Below are positions 1-8,232 of a DNA stretch of 64,000 nucleotides, piece after piece. The notes below the pieces were generated by a model that did no database searches, was not told the DNA's origin, and saw only the letters and a list, made by a program, of their open reading frames with translations. Location: NCBI GenBank assembly GCA_029261355.1, contig JAJDBM010000050.1, positions 62,001-126,000 of the forward strand, given 5' to 3'. This DNA comes from Nitrospirales bacterium. Lineage in GTDB: Bacteria; Nitrospirota; Nitrospiria; Nitrospirales; UBA8639. Numbering within the stretch: position 1 is the stretch's first letter; every line of letters starts with the position of its first letter. The position numbers and the translations under genes are program-made.

Positions 1-2
1 TC

Positions 3-263
3 GGCATCGTCAATCCTCAAGATGTGCAAGATCCCCAAATTCACAAATGGATTCAAGGGCCATTTTGTCGGAACTGTCTTCGCTCTTTGGTGGTCCACGG
101 TGACAAAGAACATGAAAAAACTGTTCGGACTCAATGTCGATATTGTTCATTATCATGGCGAGAAGCGTCCACAGTTTCTCTCTCCCTTCTACGAGTAAAA
201 CGAGAAGTCTATGAATATCTTGATGTCGCGTACAGAAGCAGTCGGGAGAGTAAACCGTTGTAG
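3..263 (+). CDS. Partial zinc-ribbon protein (C-terminal part)
   Basis: The reading frame is open from the left edge and ends at the stop at 261-263, so only the last 86 or so codons are present; an internal GTG at 24 is not needed as a start. The visible part carries two CxxC pairs (CRNC and CRYC) about 20 residues apart, the spacing of a small zinc ribbon, followed by a charged tail. No catalytic motif is visible, so the function is unknown; metal or nucleic-acid binding is a guess from the cysteines only. Real coding is likely but not certain. Confidence 0.55.
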   Translation, partial: GIVNPQDVQDPQIHKWIQGPFCRNCLRSLVVHGDKEHEKTVRTQCRYCSLSWREASTVSLSLLRVKREVYEYLDVAYRSSRESKPL

Positions 264-473
264 GGACATCTCATATTCTTTGTCGTAACAGTTGCGTGAC
301 AGGATGCGATGGAGAGCCAACGTTGTCTCTTAGCAATGTGAGGTATGCTTTGTCAGCTCGGTAAAAAATATTGAATTGTACCGTTATTCCCAAGACGGTA
401 AATGTCTTCGACCTAGTACAGCACTGTCACATGTATCCCCTTTACCTCATGGGTTAGCAGGAAGCCTTGACGC

Positions 474-502
474 TTGTGTGTCTCTAGGCAGGATGGTATA
501 AC
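474..502 (+). promoter_or_regulatory. Candidate sigma-70 promoter, possibly driving a leaderless mRNA
   Basis: TTGTGT (474-479) and TATAAC (497-502) are separated by 17 bp. The ATG of the next gene begins at 511, only 8 nt after the -10 box, so transcription would start at or next to the start codon. No Shine-Dalgarno sequence lies at normal distance. Confidence 0.4.
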
Positions 503-510
503 CTGATTCG

Positions 511-1233
511 ATGACTGCTTGCAAAACCTGTGAACAACAAAATCCAGACGGTGCCAATTTTTGCACACGATGTGGAGCGGCACTGGCTGATTCTCCGACT
601 GAGGCTATTTCAGAGCCTCAAGCTGAAACCCAGTCCATGGCCGACGGTCCACCTTCTGGTGTGAGTGAGTCGGATCTATGGCAAGCTTTTATTGGGCCAA
701 GCAAATCGGTCCAGTTTAACCTTTCAACCGGGTGGGCATGGCGACCAGCCTATCTGTATTACCAAGAAAAATTTCGTCAGTTCCAAACACCAGAGGGTCC
801 ACGTTTTGGACTGAGTTGGCATTGGCCTGCAGCCCTCTTGGATTCATTCTTATGGTTTCTTTACCGCAAAATGTACATGTTTGCGTTTGTGTATGCGGTA
901 GGACCCGTGATTTCGGCATTTGCCTTTGGTGACTGGTCAGTGGGGATTGTCTGGCAGATTGGAGCAGGCGTCAGTGCCAACTATCTCTATTATTGGCATG
1001 TCAAGGATAGTGTGGAGAAGGTACGGAAATCTCCCGAATTGGATGCTGAGGCCCAGCTGCGTACTTTGCATGATGATGGAGGCGTGCAACCGTATGTCTT
1101 ATGGTTAGGCGCAGCCTTACATTTATTTAAAGTCGGATTAATCCTGGCTTTGATGGACCAAGGGTTACCTGTAGGCGAATTAGGTGAGCAACCGCTTCCA
1201 ACTGACCGGCCGGCAGACACAAAGTTTTTTTAA
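511..1233 (+). CDS. Zinc-ribbon plus DUF2628 membrane protein
   Basis: The protein has 240 residues. The N-terminus has a zinc-ribbon pattern (CKTC near residue 4, CTRC near residue 18), then a low-complexity linker to about residue 50. Residues 75-220 resemble the DUF2628 family: an aromatic-rich segment with WHWPA and a FLWFLYRKMY signature, then hydrophobic segments near 117-150 and 195-215 that look like membrane spans. DUF2628 proteins are small inner-membrane proteins of unknown role, and zinc-ribbon fusions are common in bacteria. The start has no clear ribosome-binding site but sits just downstream of a promoter-like pair, suggesting a leaderless message. It is a single gene with no obvious operon partner. 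Confidence 0.8.
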   Translation: MTACKTCEQQNPDGANFCTRCGAALADSPTEAISEPQAETQSMADGPPSGVSESDLWQAFIGPSKSVQFNLSTGWAWRPAYLYYQEKFRQFQTPEGPRFGLSWHWPAALLDSFLWFLYRKMYMFAFVYAVGPVISAFAFGDWSVGIVWQIGAGVSANYLYYWHVKDSVEKVRKSPELDAEAQLRTLHDDGGVQPYVLWLGAALHLFKVGLILALMDQGLPVGELGEQPLPTDRPADTKFF

Positions 1234-1277
1234 TGGTGTGATTCTCGAGGAGCACTTGTGTCTCAAGTGCTTGAAAA

Positions 1278-2087
1278 TTAAGCAGACTGCTCAGCTTGCC
1301 AGGCTAACCACGATTTAAACCAATCGTAGTCACTTTGATAGGCCGTATGTGTGGCTTCCATCTTCGCGTTTTTTTCTTTAAGCATTGTATATGTACGTGG
1401 CCAGTTTTTGGTCCACCATGACTTAAGCTCTTCAGGGGAATAGGGGTGCCCCGTTCCTTGAACAATCTCCGCAGCCTTCACCACATCTGCAATGAGTCGC
1501 CAGGACCGCTCTTTTCCAATTCCAAGACTTCGACAATGCTCACGTAAGAGAAACACGACCCACAGCTCAGCACTATGCCGTTTGTTATGTTTAAAGGGCT
1601 GAGTTTGTCTGAGCGGAATGGGATCAAAATACTTGATAATGGATGTATAGTCTGGGCCACCGTAACTTCCGGTAATTTCGGCAATACCTTCTAACATTCG
1701 TGCCAGTTCAACTTCGACTATTGGGGGTGATGGAGAGGATTCCTGTGCCAAGGGGTTAGGAGTGGTGAGTAAATCAATCACTGGCTTGAGTTCACGAAGT
1801 CGGACCACTGCTGCTTTCAGAATTTGTTCTGATTCGATCCAATAATCCGGATCGCTTTTCGACGTTCGTTCCCGACCAGCAGGTGGCAGAACGGGAGGAA
1901 TCCAGTGGCGCAACAGTACAAATAAGACGTAGTCAGGATCGCAGCCTTCTCGGTCAACATGCTCTAAGGCCCGATCAGATCCCAAGGCATTGGCAAAAAA
2001 TATTTGGGCTTTGTCGTCGACGCCATGTCGCTGTGCTAAATTGGTCCACCAGTTCGCGAGTTGTTGCCAGGAAATTTGAGAGTCCAT
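1278..2087 (-). CDS. Hypothetical soluble protein
   Basis: This is about 269 residues if translation starts at the ATG at 2085-2087 (first residues MDSQISWQQ). An upstream in-frame ATG at 2174 would add 29 residues, but it falls inside a palindromic repeat (2165-2216), so the shorter form is preferred. The protein is tryptophan-rich and mostly helical in character, with no signal peptide, membrane span or recognised motif. Composition resembles neighbouring genes, so it is likely real. It lies convergent to the DUF2628 gene. The function is unknown. Confidence 0.65.
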   Translation of the reverse strand: MDSQISWQQLANWWTNLAQRHGVDDKAQIFFANALGSDRALEHVDREGCDPDYVLFVLLRHWIPPVLPPAGRERTSKSDPDYWIESEQILKAAVVRLRELKPVIDLLTTPNPLAQESSPSPPIVEVELARMLEGIAEITGSYGGPDYTSIIKYFDPIPLRQTQPFKHNKRHSAELWVVFLLREHCRSLGIGKERSWRLIADVVKAAEIVQGTGHPYSPEELKSWWTKNWPRTYTMLKEKNAKMEATHTAYQSDYDWFKSWLAWQAEQSA

Positions 2088-2164
2088 GAGAGAGACGTAA
2101 TAAAAAATGAGATTTAGATTGTTCGGCATGGTACGTATTGGGTATAAGCAATGCAAGCAATTCT

Positions 2165-2216
2165 GGTATCTCATAATTCATCAAAAGGCTTTTTGCCTTT
2201 TTCTTCATGAGATACC
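2165..2216. repeat. Nested palindrome (repeat element or hairpin)
   Basis: The outer arms GGTATCTCAT (2165-2174) and ATGAGATACC (2207-2216) are perfect inverted repeats. Inside them AAAAGGC (2183-2189) pairs with GCCTTTT (2195-2201) and is followed by Ts. The inner stem alone could act as a terminator. A similar ATCTCATT/AATGAGAT hairpin occurs at 29231-29250, which hints at a dispersed element. The flank to about 2280 also contains GTGCC/GGCAC arms. Confidence 0.5.
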
Positions 2217-2363
2217 TTTTCATGCTTGTGTGCCGAGCCTGCCTCGCCGAAATGGCTACGAAAGCTGAAGGCACCACAGAGCGTAGGTTTAAAGCACGAG
2301 GCACCGATTATTAAAGATCTCAAGGACACTTAAATCCCTTATGGATGGCAGGAGGTATAACAA

Positions 2364-2969
2364 ATGGCCCAGTTGATATTAATTCGTCATGGCGAATCAC
2401 AGTGGAATTTAGAAAATAAATTTACGGGATGGGTCGATGTTGAGTTGACACCCAAAGGTATTCAAGAGGCGAAAGATGCAGGGGGAAAGCTTCGGCCCTA
2501 TCGTTTTGATTATGCTTTTACCTCAGGGTTGAAACGTGCTCAAGAAACCTTACGACTCATTCTTGAAGTCACTGGCCAGTCTGATCTTCCGATAGAACGG
2601 GATGTGGCGTTAAATGAGCGAATGTATGGAGATCTTCAGGGGTTGAATAAAGCGGAAACTGTGGAAAAGTTTGGTGAAGCCCAAGTCAAAATCTGGCGAC
2701 GGAGTTATGACGTTCAACCGCCAGGCGGCGAAAGCTTGAAAGACACTGCAGAGCGTGTGCTCCCCTATTACGAACGTCGAATTCATCCTGAGGTGTTGGC
2801 TGGCAAAACTATTCTCATCGCCGCCCATGGGAATAGTCTACGTGCACTGGTTATGCAACTCGAGCAACTTTCAAAAGAAGAGATCCTCGAAGTGAATATC
2901 CCCACAGGCGCTCCGCTACTATACGATATTGATGAACAGGGGAAAGTCGTGAATCATCAATATTTGTAA
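2364..2969 (+). CDS. gpmA: 2,3-bisphosphoglycerate-dependent phosphoglycerate mutase
   Basis: This enzyme interconverts 3-phosphoglycerate and 2-phosphoglycerate in cytoplasmic glycolysis/gluconeogenesis. The 201-residue protein begins with the histidine phosphatase signature LIRHGES (phosphoacceptor His9). It continues with FTGW.D.EL near residue 20, the acid/base segment ALNERMYGDLQG (Glu85), the WRRSYD motif typical of the dPGM branch, and AHGNSLR with the second catalytic His155. It is at the short end for the family (about 200-250 residues), missing some C-terminal sequence of long forms. A strong AGGAGG precedes the ATG by about 7 nt. It appears to be a single-gene unit. Confidence 0.93.
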   Translation: MAQLILIRHGESQWNLENKFTGWVDVELTPKGIQEAKDAGGKLRPYRFDYAFTSGLKRAQETLRLILEVTGQSDLPIERDVALNERMYGDLQGLNKAETVEKFGEAQVKIWRRSYDVQPPGGESLKDTAERVLPYYERRIHPEVLAGKTILIAAHGNSLRALVMQLEQLSKEEILEVNIPTGAPLLYDIDEQGKVVNHQYL

Positions 2970-3171
2970 CACTCGAAGAATCGATTGCGATTTTGGTGCA
3001 ATGTAAATGGAATAGCGATGGGTGAGGGATATTTCCGATATGACGGGAGTATGACTGGGCTAAAATACATCTGTTTGGCTCTTGTTGCCCCTCACCTTCA
3101 AAGGCTATGAATTGTTGATTTGTGATCATCCCCATCACATCGCTGTCTGCATGTGTACGCTGCCCTTCAAC

Positions 3172-3402
3172 CTAACGATAATCTTTCATATAGACGTCAA
3201 AGTAATTTTGTAATTTTTCGACAGGATCTTTTCCTTTGTGTAGTTGGGCATTCATTTGTCCGAGCATTTCAAGAAGTGCAAATACGCCAATAGTCATATT
3301 TTCTTTATTTTCGACGGCTTTCTGAAGACCTGGGGCAAGGTAGAGTTCACAGAAATTCCCAACTGCCGCTCTAAAGTCTTCGTCTTCTGGATTAGTTAGC
3401 AT
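3172..3402 (-). CDS. Small hypothetical protein
   Basis: The protein has 76 residues, is acidic at the N-terminus and largely helical, with no cysteine pair or membrane span. The start is supported by an AAGGAGA ribosome-binding site 6-8 nt upstream on the minus strand (around 3410-3416). I do not recognise a family. It lies convergent to gpmA, with about 200 bp between the two stop codons. The good ribosome-binding site and ordinary amino-acid composition are the only support that it is expressed. Confidence 0.6.
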   Translation of the reverse strand: MLTNPEDEDFRAAVGNFCELYLAPGLQKAVENKENMTIGVFALLEMLGQMNAQLHKGKDPVEKLQNYFDVYMKDYR

Positions 3403-3755
3403 CTCTTCTCCTTTTACAAATATTCCAATATTTTTTCAGACTGCCTCAAGGATGAATGCTTGTTGCCCAGGCTCAAGCTCTTCTTATTGCTTGCACTGAT
3501 ATTCGTCAAAGTTTTGTGAATCAGAAGAGGTGAGTATACATGTGACCTCATAGGCATGGCTTGTCTTTTTTTAGATGATGTCGTTACCTGACTGTCGAAG
3601 TCTTTTAACCTATTGCGGGGATCCAGACGATAGCTTGTTATCGAATAGAGATTTTCTGTGCAGGGTTACGACCCGAGAAAGATAGCAATAGGCGGTTGTT
3701 ATTTTTAGCACTGACTGAATTGAGAGGCGGCGTGGGCTACCCATAAGGAGAAATG

Positions 3756-3886
3756 ATGGATTGATTATGACTCAATAAATTATGTCTTGTGACAGGATGT
3801 ACCGCAGGGATTGAGTATGCGATTGTTGAAGTCCTTGCTTCTGAAGGAGCACGAGTTGATGGTGGTGTTGTGAGGAGCGCGTTCTG
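3756..3886 (+). pseudogene. Remnant of a short-chain dehydrogenase/reductase (N-terminus)
   Basis: An AAGGAG ribosome-binding site and ATG at 3756 are followed by two in-frame TGA codons (3762, 3768). From 3771 the frame reads LNKLCLVTGCTAGIEYAI and then a VEVLASEGARV stretch. This is the start of a classical SDR Rossmann fold (TGxxxGIG, with the last Gly changed to Glu) followed by the beta-2 region. The frame stops at about 3886 and the remaining 200 or so residues with the YxxxK active site are absent. The residues seen are direct evidence; the SDR assignment rests on the Rossmann motif. Confidence 0.6.
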
Positions 3887-3922
3887 ATTGTCGCTGACAA
3901 TCCATGGTTCGTCGGAAAGGAA

Positions 3923-4420
3923 TGTCGAAGAGCCTGGATATCATTGAGCATAATAGTGAGGCGTGGAATCTGGAGTCATTTGATGGGAAGCGAGTGGTTT
4001 ACTCCTGTCAATACAGAAATGCGTCCTTGGCGATTAAGCCAGACATTTTGTCGGTATGGCATGAGTGCTTTCGTATCTTGAAATCAGGTGGAGTTCTATT
4101 CTCAGGATGCATGAATCCTCATTTTTCTTTGTTTGATCAGGAAGAGGCGAAGTGAAGTGAAGTGAAGTTCTTTCCGTGAAATATAGATTACCTTACGCAG
4201 AGCCAGGCAGTCTCCAGGGAGACGCGAGACGCTAATGGCAAGAACGCGGGGATGCCGCTGAGTTTACTTATTCATGAGAATCACCAATTGGAGGACAGAT
4301 TGCTGCGGAGTTGGGTTTGACGGGGCTCTATGAAAATTTCTGGTCTGACCAGGCAGTATGGCTGCATTAGTATGCTTCAAGGGCCATTGCACCTCGGGCT
4401 AAGAAGGTTTCGTCGTGAAC
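3923..4420 (+). pseudogene. Decayed class I SAM-dependent methyltransferase
   Basis: Fragments in shifting frames match one methyltransferase layout in order. An N-terminal piece (EHNSEAWN) is followed by a frameshift into SEWFTPVNTEMR. The SAM-binding core is deleted. WHECFRILKSGGVLFSG (about 4057-4110), the post-motif III RVLKPGG-type element, follows, then MNPHF. After a pentamer repeat tract come LPYAEPGSLQGD and AGMPLSLLIHENHQLED, a one-base shift into IAAELGLTGLYENFWSD, an in-frame TAG, and a terminal segment rich in Arg/Ala/Lys. At least three frameshifts, one nonsense codon and an internal deletion make it non-functional. Confidence 0.75.
4149..4168 (+). repeat. Pentanucleotide tandem repeat (gaagt)x4
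   Basis: Four perfect copies of gaagt lie inside the methyltransferase remnant, directly after the FDQEE codons. They introduce a stop and a frame change, consistent with slippage expansion after loss of selection. Confidence 0.8.
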
Positions 4421-4615
4421 AAGCGTATGTTTCAGACGTATCGAAACTGATTCAACCTGTATCTTTTTGTGCAACTTATCTCATGAACCATTTTTTCTAA
4501 CAACTCGACAGATATGAATAAAGCGCGGAAAATCTTAGATTTTTTATCCAAGGACTTCGTTGGACTGAATATTGCTTATTCACCGGTTCAGATTGTATCT
4601 ACAAGGAGTTGTCCG

Positions 4616-4846
4616 ATGAAGTTGATGTGTTCTTGGTGTCTGAGTGAAGGTCGTGTGGCGTACTTGGGTGAAAGAGGGTCACTATCCGATACTCGTGTGA
4701 GCCACGTTATTTGCGAGGGCCACTTAGTCCAGTTGAGGGCGGAAGTTCAAATAGCGAATACAATGTATCCTCCTAGACAGGAAAACCAGCCATCACCTTC
4801 TCGAAAGTCTAAAGGCTTCGAGATATCCATGTCTCCCCTTCACTAG
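4616..4846 (+). CDS. Small cysteine/histidine protein, putative metal-binding
   Basis: This is a 76-residue protein starting MKLMCSWCLSEGRVAYLGE, with a CxxC pair at the N-terminus and a later C-x-x-H (ICEGH) about 35 residues on, a plausible zinc site. The ATG at 4616 is preceded by AAGGAG at 7-8 nt, which favours it over the upstream in-frame ATG at 4514. The C-terminus is polar and probably disordered. I do not recognise a named family. It lies just downstream of the decayed genes and may itself be an intact survivor. Confidence 0.6.
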   Translation: MKLMCSWCLSEGRVAYLGERGSLSDTRVSHVICEGHLVQLRAEVQIANTMYPPRQENQPSPSRKSKGFEISMSPLH

Positions 4847-4855
4847 CCCGTCTTG

Positions 4856-5029
4856 TCAGCGATGATTGGCGGCATTTGATTGGCGTGTGTCATTAAGGCG
4901 ATTTTTGACCATAGCCAGTCCAAAGTTACCAATGCGTGTGGAGCGCCGATAGTCAATCCAACCATACAGAAAAATACCTATGACTAGCAAAGATCCAGTA
5001 ATGATTAACCCTAGTGAATTTTCTAACAT
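4856..5029 (-). CDS. 57-residue single-span membrane protein
   Basis: This small frame begins MLENSLGLIITGSLLVIGIF, so residues 6-25 form one hydrophobic transmembrane segment. A short basic stretch (DYRRSTRIGNFG) and a polar C-terminus ending in NHR follow. The charge pattern suggests the N-terminus outside and the basic tail in the cytoplasm. No strong ribosome-binding site is seen. It is convergent with, and only 9 bp from, the small Cys/His gene. The function is unknown; support comes from the clean membrane-protein architecture. Confidence 0.5.
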   Translation of the reverse strand: MLENSLGLIITGSLLVIGIFLYGWIDYRRSTRIGNFGLAMVKNRLNDTRQSNAANHR

Positions 5030-5582
5030 GTGCGTACTCTATAAAAGTATGTTGTTGATAATGAATGGAAAATAGGAATACGTATATTGTGCGTACCTAG
5101 GTGTTTTATCGGTGTCGAGAGTGTATTCTTGAGGTTTTTTGAGGACTTTTGATTCTGTTGGAACCTGCTAGACTTATTAGTTCATTGGCCGCTATCTATT
5201 TTCCACTCCCTTCTTGCCCTTTTTACTTCATTGAATGATTGTTCTTGGATGTGGATAATTTGATAGAAAATAATACGTAAAAATATGGTGGATCTTTCAG
5301 TTTCCTGAGTAAGCTTTCACGGGAGAGTGAAAAGAGATAAGAACTTGCCCTGACATACGGGTGCTTTGGTAGGGTGGTTTTGCAACGCATGTGTAGAAGG
5401 GTATAATCCAAGAGCAAGGAACATGCAGTCAATATCTGATAATGACTGTATATCCTTAATGCGCGTAATGTTTTATTCCAACGTGTGTCGTTCTGAAATT
5501 TTTGATTCTATGGGGTATGTTCTATATGAAGTGAGTGTTCACGGGAAGTACAGGTTATGTATGAGGTATTTCTAGATTTGTG
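5030..5582. other. Intergenic stretch without a confident gene
   Basis: This AT-rich region has only short frames without ribosome-binding sites or motifs. One promoter-like pair is listed separately (5380-5407). No RNA gene or repeat was recognised. Confidence 0.5.
5380..5407 (+). promoter_or_regulatory. Candidate sigma-70 promoter upstream of the cupredoxin gene
   Basis: TTGCAA (5380-5385) and a consensus TATAAT (5402-5407) are spaced by 16 bp. They would give a leader of roughly 200 nt before the cupredoxin start. Confidence 0.5.
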
Positions 5583-5609
5583 ATGGATGAAGGGGAGATA
5601 GTGAGGAAA

Positions 5610-6065
5610 ATGGGTACTTGGTTTACTGAGAGATATTTTGTGAAACAGATTGGTCTTGTTACCATTTTCTTCCTGATGTTTGGAAATGGGATAAGTTTAG
5701 CTGTCGCATCTGGTCTATCCGCACCGTCCCCTTCAATGGCCACCGATGTCATTATTATTGTCAAAACTCGAGAATTTCAGCCAAATATGATCGCTCTCCA
5801 ACGTGGAGAGAAAATTCGATTTATCTTGCGAAATAAAGATGCAGAACTTCATGCGTTTGTTCCGATAGGGCTTTTCATTGATACCACGCATAATGTCAGT
5901 GGCAATGGTGCACCACAATTTGCCAAAGAAGGGCTGATCCGTGTGCTTCTGCCTTCAACCGGCCAAACTGAAATTATGTTCACTCCTGAAAAAATAGGCA
6001 AATTCCCATTTTTCTGTGACCTACCCGGGCATGTCATGCGAGGGACTATAGTAGTGCAGGAATAA
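5610..6065 (+). CDS. Exported cupredoxin (type 1 copper protein)
   Basis: The protein has 151 residues from ATG 5610 (ATG 5583 is an alternative adding 9). Residues 13-33 form a signal peptide or N-terminal anchor. Residues 45-150 form a plastocyanin-like beta-sandwich. Copper-ligand candidates are His81 (ELHAF) and the C-terminal loop FFCDLPGHVMRG with Cys136, His141 and Met143. Such proteins act in the periplasm as electron carriers or copper carriers. GAGG lies 3 nt before 5610 and GGGGAGA about 11 nt before. There is no operon partner; the next gene begins about 290 bp downstream. Confidence 0.85.
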   Translation: MGTWFTERYFVKQIGLVTIFFLMFGNGISLAVASGLSAPSPSMATDVIIIVKTREFQPNMIALQRGEKIRFILRNKDAELHAFVPIGLFIDTTHNVSGNGAPQFAKEGLIRVLLPSTGQTEIMFTPEKIGKFPFFCDLPGHVMRGTIVVQE

Positions 6066-6353
6066 CTGGAGGTGTGGTAGAGTCCAAGGTTTCAAGTTAT
6101 TTACTGATTAATTTTTCATGAACGTTTTTTAACGAAAGTACAAAATCATCTAGTTACCTGCGAGAATTAGGCCGTACGAGGATCTGCAAGGGCACGTATT
6201 CTTCCTCGTGCTTTTTATAGTTGGTAACTGAATAATTCATTTATAAAGGTCCCCAATCTAGCGGAACCATTTTCACTGCCATTGCCCAGTTATTCATGAC
6301 AAAAGTGTCAGGAAATTCGAGGGGCGGCTGTATATTGGAAGGAGTAGAGGGAG

Positions 6354-8090
6354 ATGAGCGAATTCTTGAATCAAAAGCGACCGAAGCATTTCAATCTGTT
6401 AAATAAATCAGTGAGACACATATCCAACCGGTATCTTCAATCGATGGCCTGGGTTGCGGTGTTTGGGTTGGTCGGGATTGGGCACCTGGGCGTGGCATCG
6501 GTTGTATCGGCAGCCAATGAGGCGGCGTTATTTGCCACTGTCAATGAATATGCCGCTGCTGTGAATCAAGGTGATGCGGTTGTTTCGGGGCAACGTGACT
6601 TTGTGTGTTTATATAAGATGAAGCAAGAGCATAAGATTGTGGACGGGAAATTCCCTGCTGAAACTGATCCCGTCTATGAATGGTGCGCTCAACGTCGTAT
6701 GGACGCACACAAGCAAGCGATTCAGCAGCTAGATCGGGCGTTAGATTCCGTCTGGCCTGGAAAGGGACAACTCGTAGATTTTGCTGACTTTCAACGATTT
6801 TATATTGCAGAGACAGGAAGCCGACAATTAACTCCTTCCTTTTTTGTCATGCCTCAGATCGCAGTTCTACAGCCAGAGACACCATATTTGATGGAGAAAT
6901 TGAGTACCGGCCCTATCCCTCATGCATCCTTTAAATTGCAAGATTCTGATCCAATTGTTGCGGCCCCAACCAGTGCCGTCACGGTTCGGATTAGTTATCC
7001 CAATCCGATGACCGCTCCTGTCTCGAATGCCTCGGGTTCTAAGGATTGGGCTGTTCCCTATAAAAAACCACAAGGTATTGTGAAGGCAGTCAAAGTGAAA
7101 TGGGTGGTGTTGTCTGACCTCAAGCAATTGGGTTTCCCCGTGGATCAGGCCATCCTTGATATTCCGCTCGAAGGGTTACATGGCACAACCATCCCATTTG
7201 TTATTGAAGCTGGGGGATTTGTTGGGCATTCAACAGAATGGTGGGGGCCAGAAGATGCGCCAGAGGCGTTGTCAGCAGGGCTCGAGCGAGCCAAGACAGC
7301 CGCTGAGCCTCAAGAATCGCTCATGTTGCTCAACCGTATATTGTTGATCAACCCTCGTTATCAAGAAGCCTTGCAGGTGTTTGCCAGTCGCTTATACAAC
7401 GGATTATTGACCTATGGTCAACGAAGTCATGGTGTGAAATTGGACCAAGATCCCTTGGCTAAACGGTTTAATGAACTCTATTGGACCGTGCAATCTCAAA
7501 CTGATCGGATGGATTTGGCTCTGAATATGTCAATGGGCGGCAAGTCAGAGCCTCAAGCCGCTGATTATTTGTACCGGATGATTCCCGTGATGGAAGTGCT
7601 CTCTTCTATGCAAACGGGAGATTTTGAAAACCGGCGACGTTTGGGTGTCGCCTATCGATGGACTAATGACCAACTCGCAGCCATTTCGTCTCCCCAAGAA
7701 TTACTCACAGAGGTTCCAGCTGATCAAAACGAATTACGAGCAAAGATCTTGTTAGAGTTAGCCTGGTCTCGTATTGGTAAAGTTGCGTGGAATCGGCATT
7801 TGGATGATCCTGATTTACTCAAGGGATATGAAGAAGCCAAGATGGCGCTTAGTCTGACAGAAAACCATCTTGTGAAATTTGATGCCACGTATGCGATGGC
7901 CTATAGCCTAGCCTTTCGTGTTCCACAAGATAAAAAGTTGATGATCGACCTTCTGACGCAGGCGCGTAGTTGGTTTGAACAAATACCTGGTGCCACACCT
8001 GAGGCCTGGGCCTATATGCTTCAAAATAATACCTTACAAGGGTTTGTGAGTACCGACCCTTCATTCCAATCATTAATTGCTGCTAGGTAA
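6354..8090 (+). CDS. Large exported protein of unknown function
   Basis: The protein has 578 residues. The N-terminus is basic, then residues 32-53 form a hydrophobic segment ending at VVSAANE, a plausible signal peptide cleavage site, so it should be periplasmic or membrane-anchored. Residues 55-130 are helical with three cysteines (DFVCLYK, EWCAQRR). A beta-rich centre (about 200-310) precedes an alpha-helical C-terminal half resembling TPR-like repeats (LLNRILLINPRYQEAL; AMALSL-type helices near 490-540). No enzymatic motif is visible. GGAAGGAG sits about 10-15 nt before the ATG. A strong terminator follows, so it is likely monocistronic. Confidence 0.8.
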   Translation: MSEFLNQKRPKHFNLLNKSVRHISNRYLQSMAWVAVFGLVGIGHLGVASVVSAANEAALFATVNEYAAAVNQGDAVVSGQRDFVCLYKMKQEHKIVDGKFPAETDPVYEWCAQRRMDAHKQAIQQLDRALDSVWPGKGQLVDFADFQRFYIAETGSRQLTPSFFVMPQIAVLQPETPYLMEKLSTGPIPHASFKLQDSDPIVAAPTSAVTVRISYPNPMTAPVSNASGSKDWAVPYKKPQGIVKAVKVKWVVLSDLKQLGFPVDQAILDIPLEGLHGTTIPFVIEAGGFVGHSTEWWGPEDAPEALSAGLERAKTAAEPQESLMLLNRILLINPRYQEALQVFASRLYNGLLTYGQRSHGVKLDQDPLAKRFNELYWTVQSQTDRMDLALNMSMGGKSEPQAADYLYRMIPVMEVLSSMQTGDFENRRRLGVAYRWTNDQLAAISSPQELLTEVPADQNELRAKILLELAWSRIGKVAWNRHLDDPDLLKGYEEAKMALSLTENHLVKFDATYAMAYSLAFRVPQDKKLMIDLLTQARSWFEQIPGATPEAWAYMLQNNTLQGFVSTDPSFQSLIAAR

Positions 8091-8131
8091 GGTTTTTATT
8101 CAACACGTTTCAGGAATAGGACACATCAAGC

Positions 8132-8167
8132 AATGGCCTTCTCCAGTTAGGGGAAGGCCATTTTTTG
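8132..8167 (+). terminator. Rho-independent terminator
   Basis: AATGGCCTTC (8132-8141) pairs perfectly with GAAGGCCATT (8153-8162), with further G-U/G-C closing, and is followed by a T run (8161-8166). It ends the transcript of the large exported protein gene. Confidence 0.9.
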
Positions 8168-8232
8168 TTTGAGTGGCTCGTGATAGAGTAGGGCTTGTTG
8201 AGTCCTAAGTATCATCATGGAGAGAGCGACAG

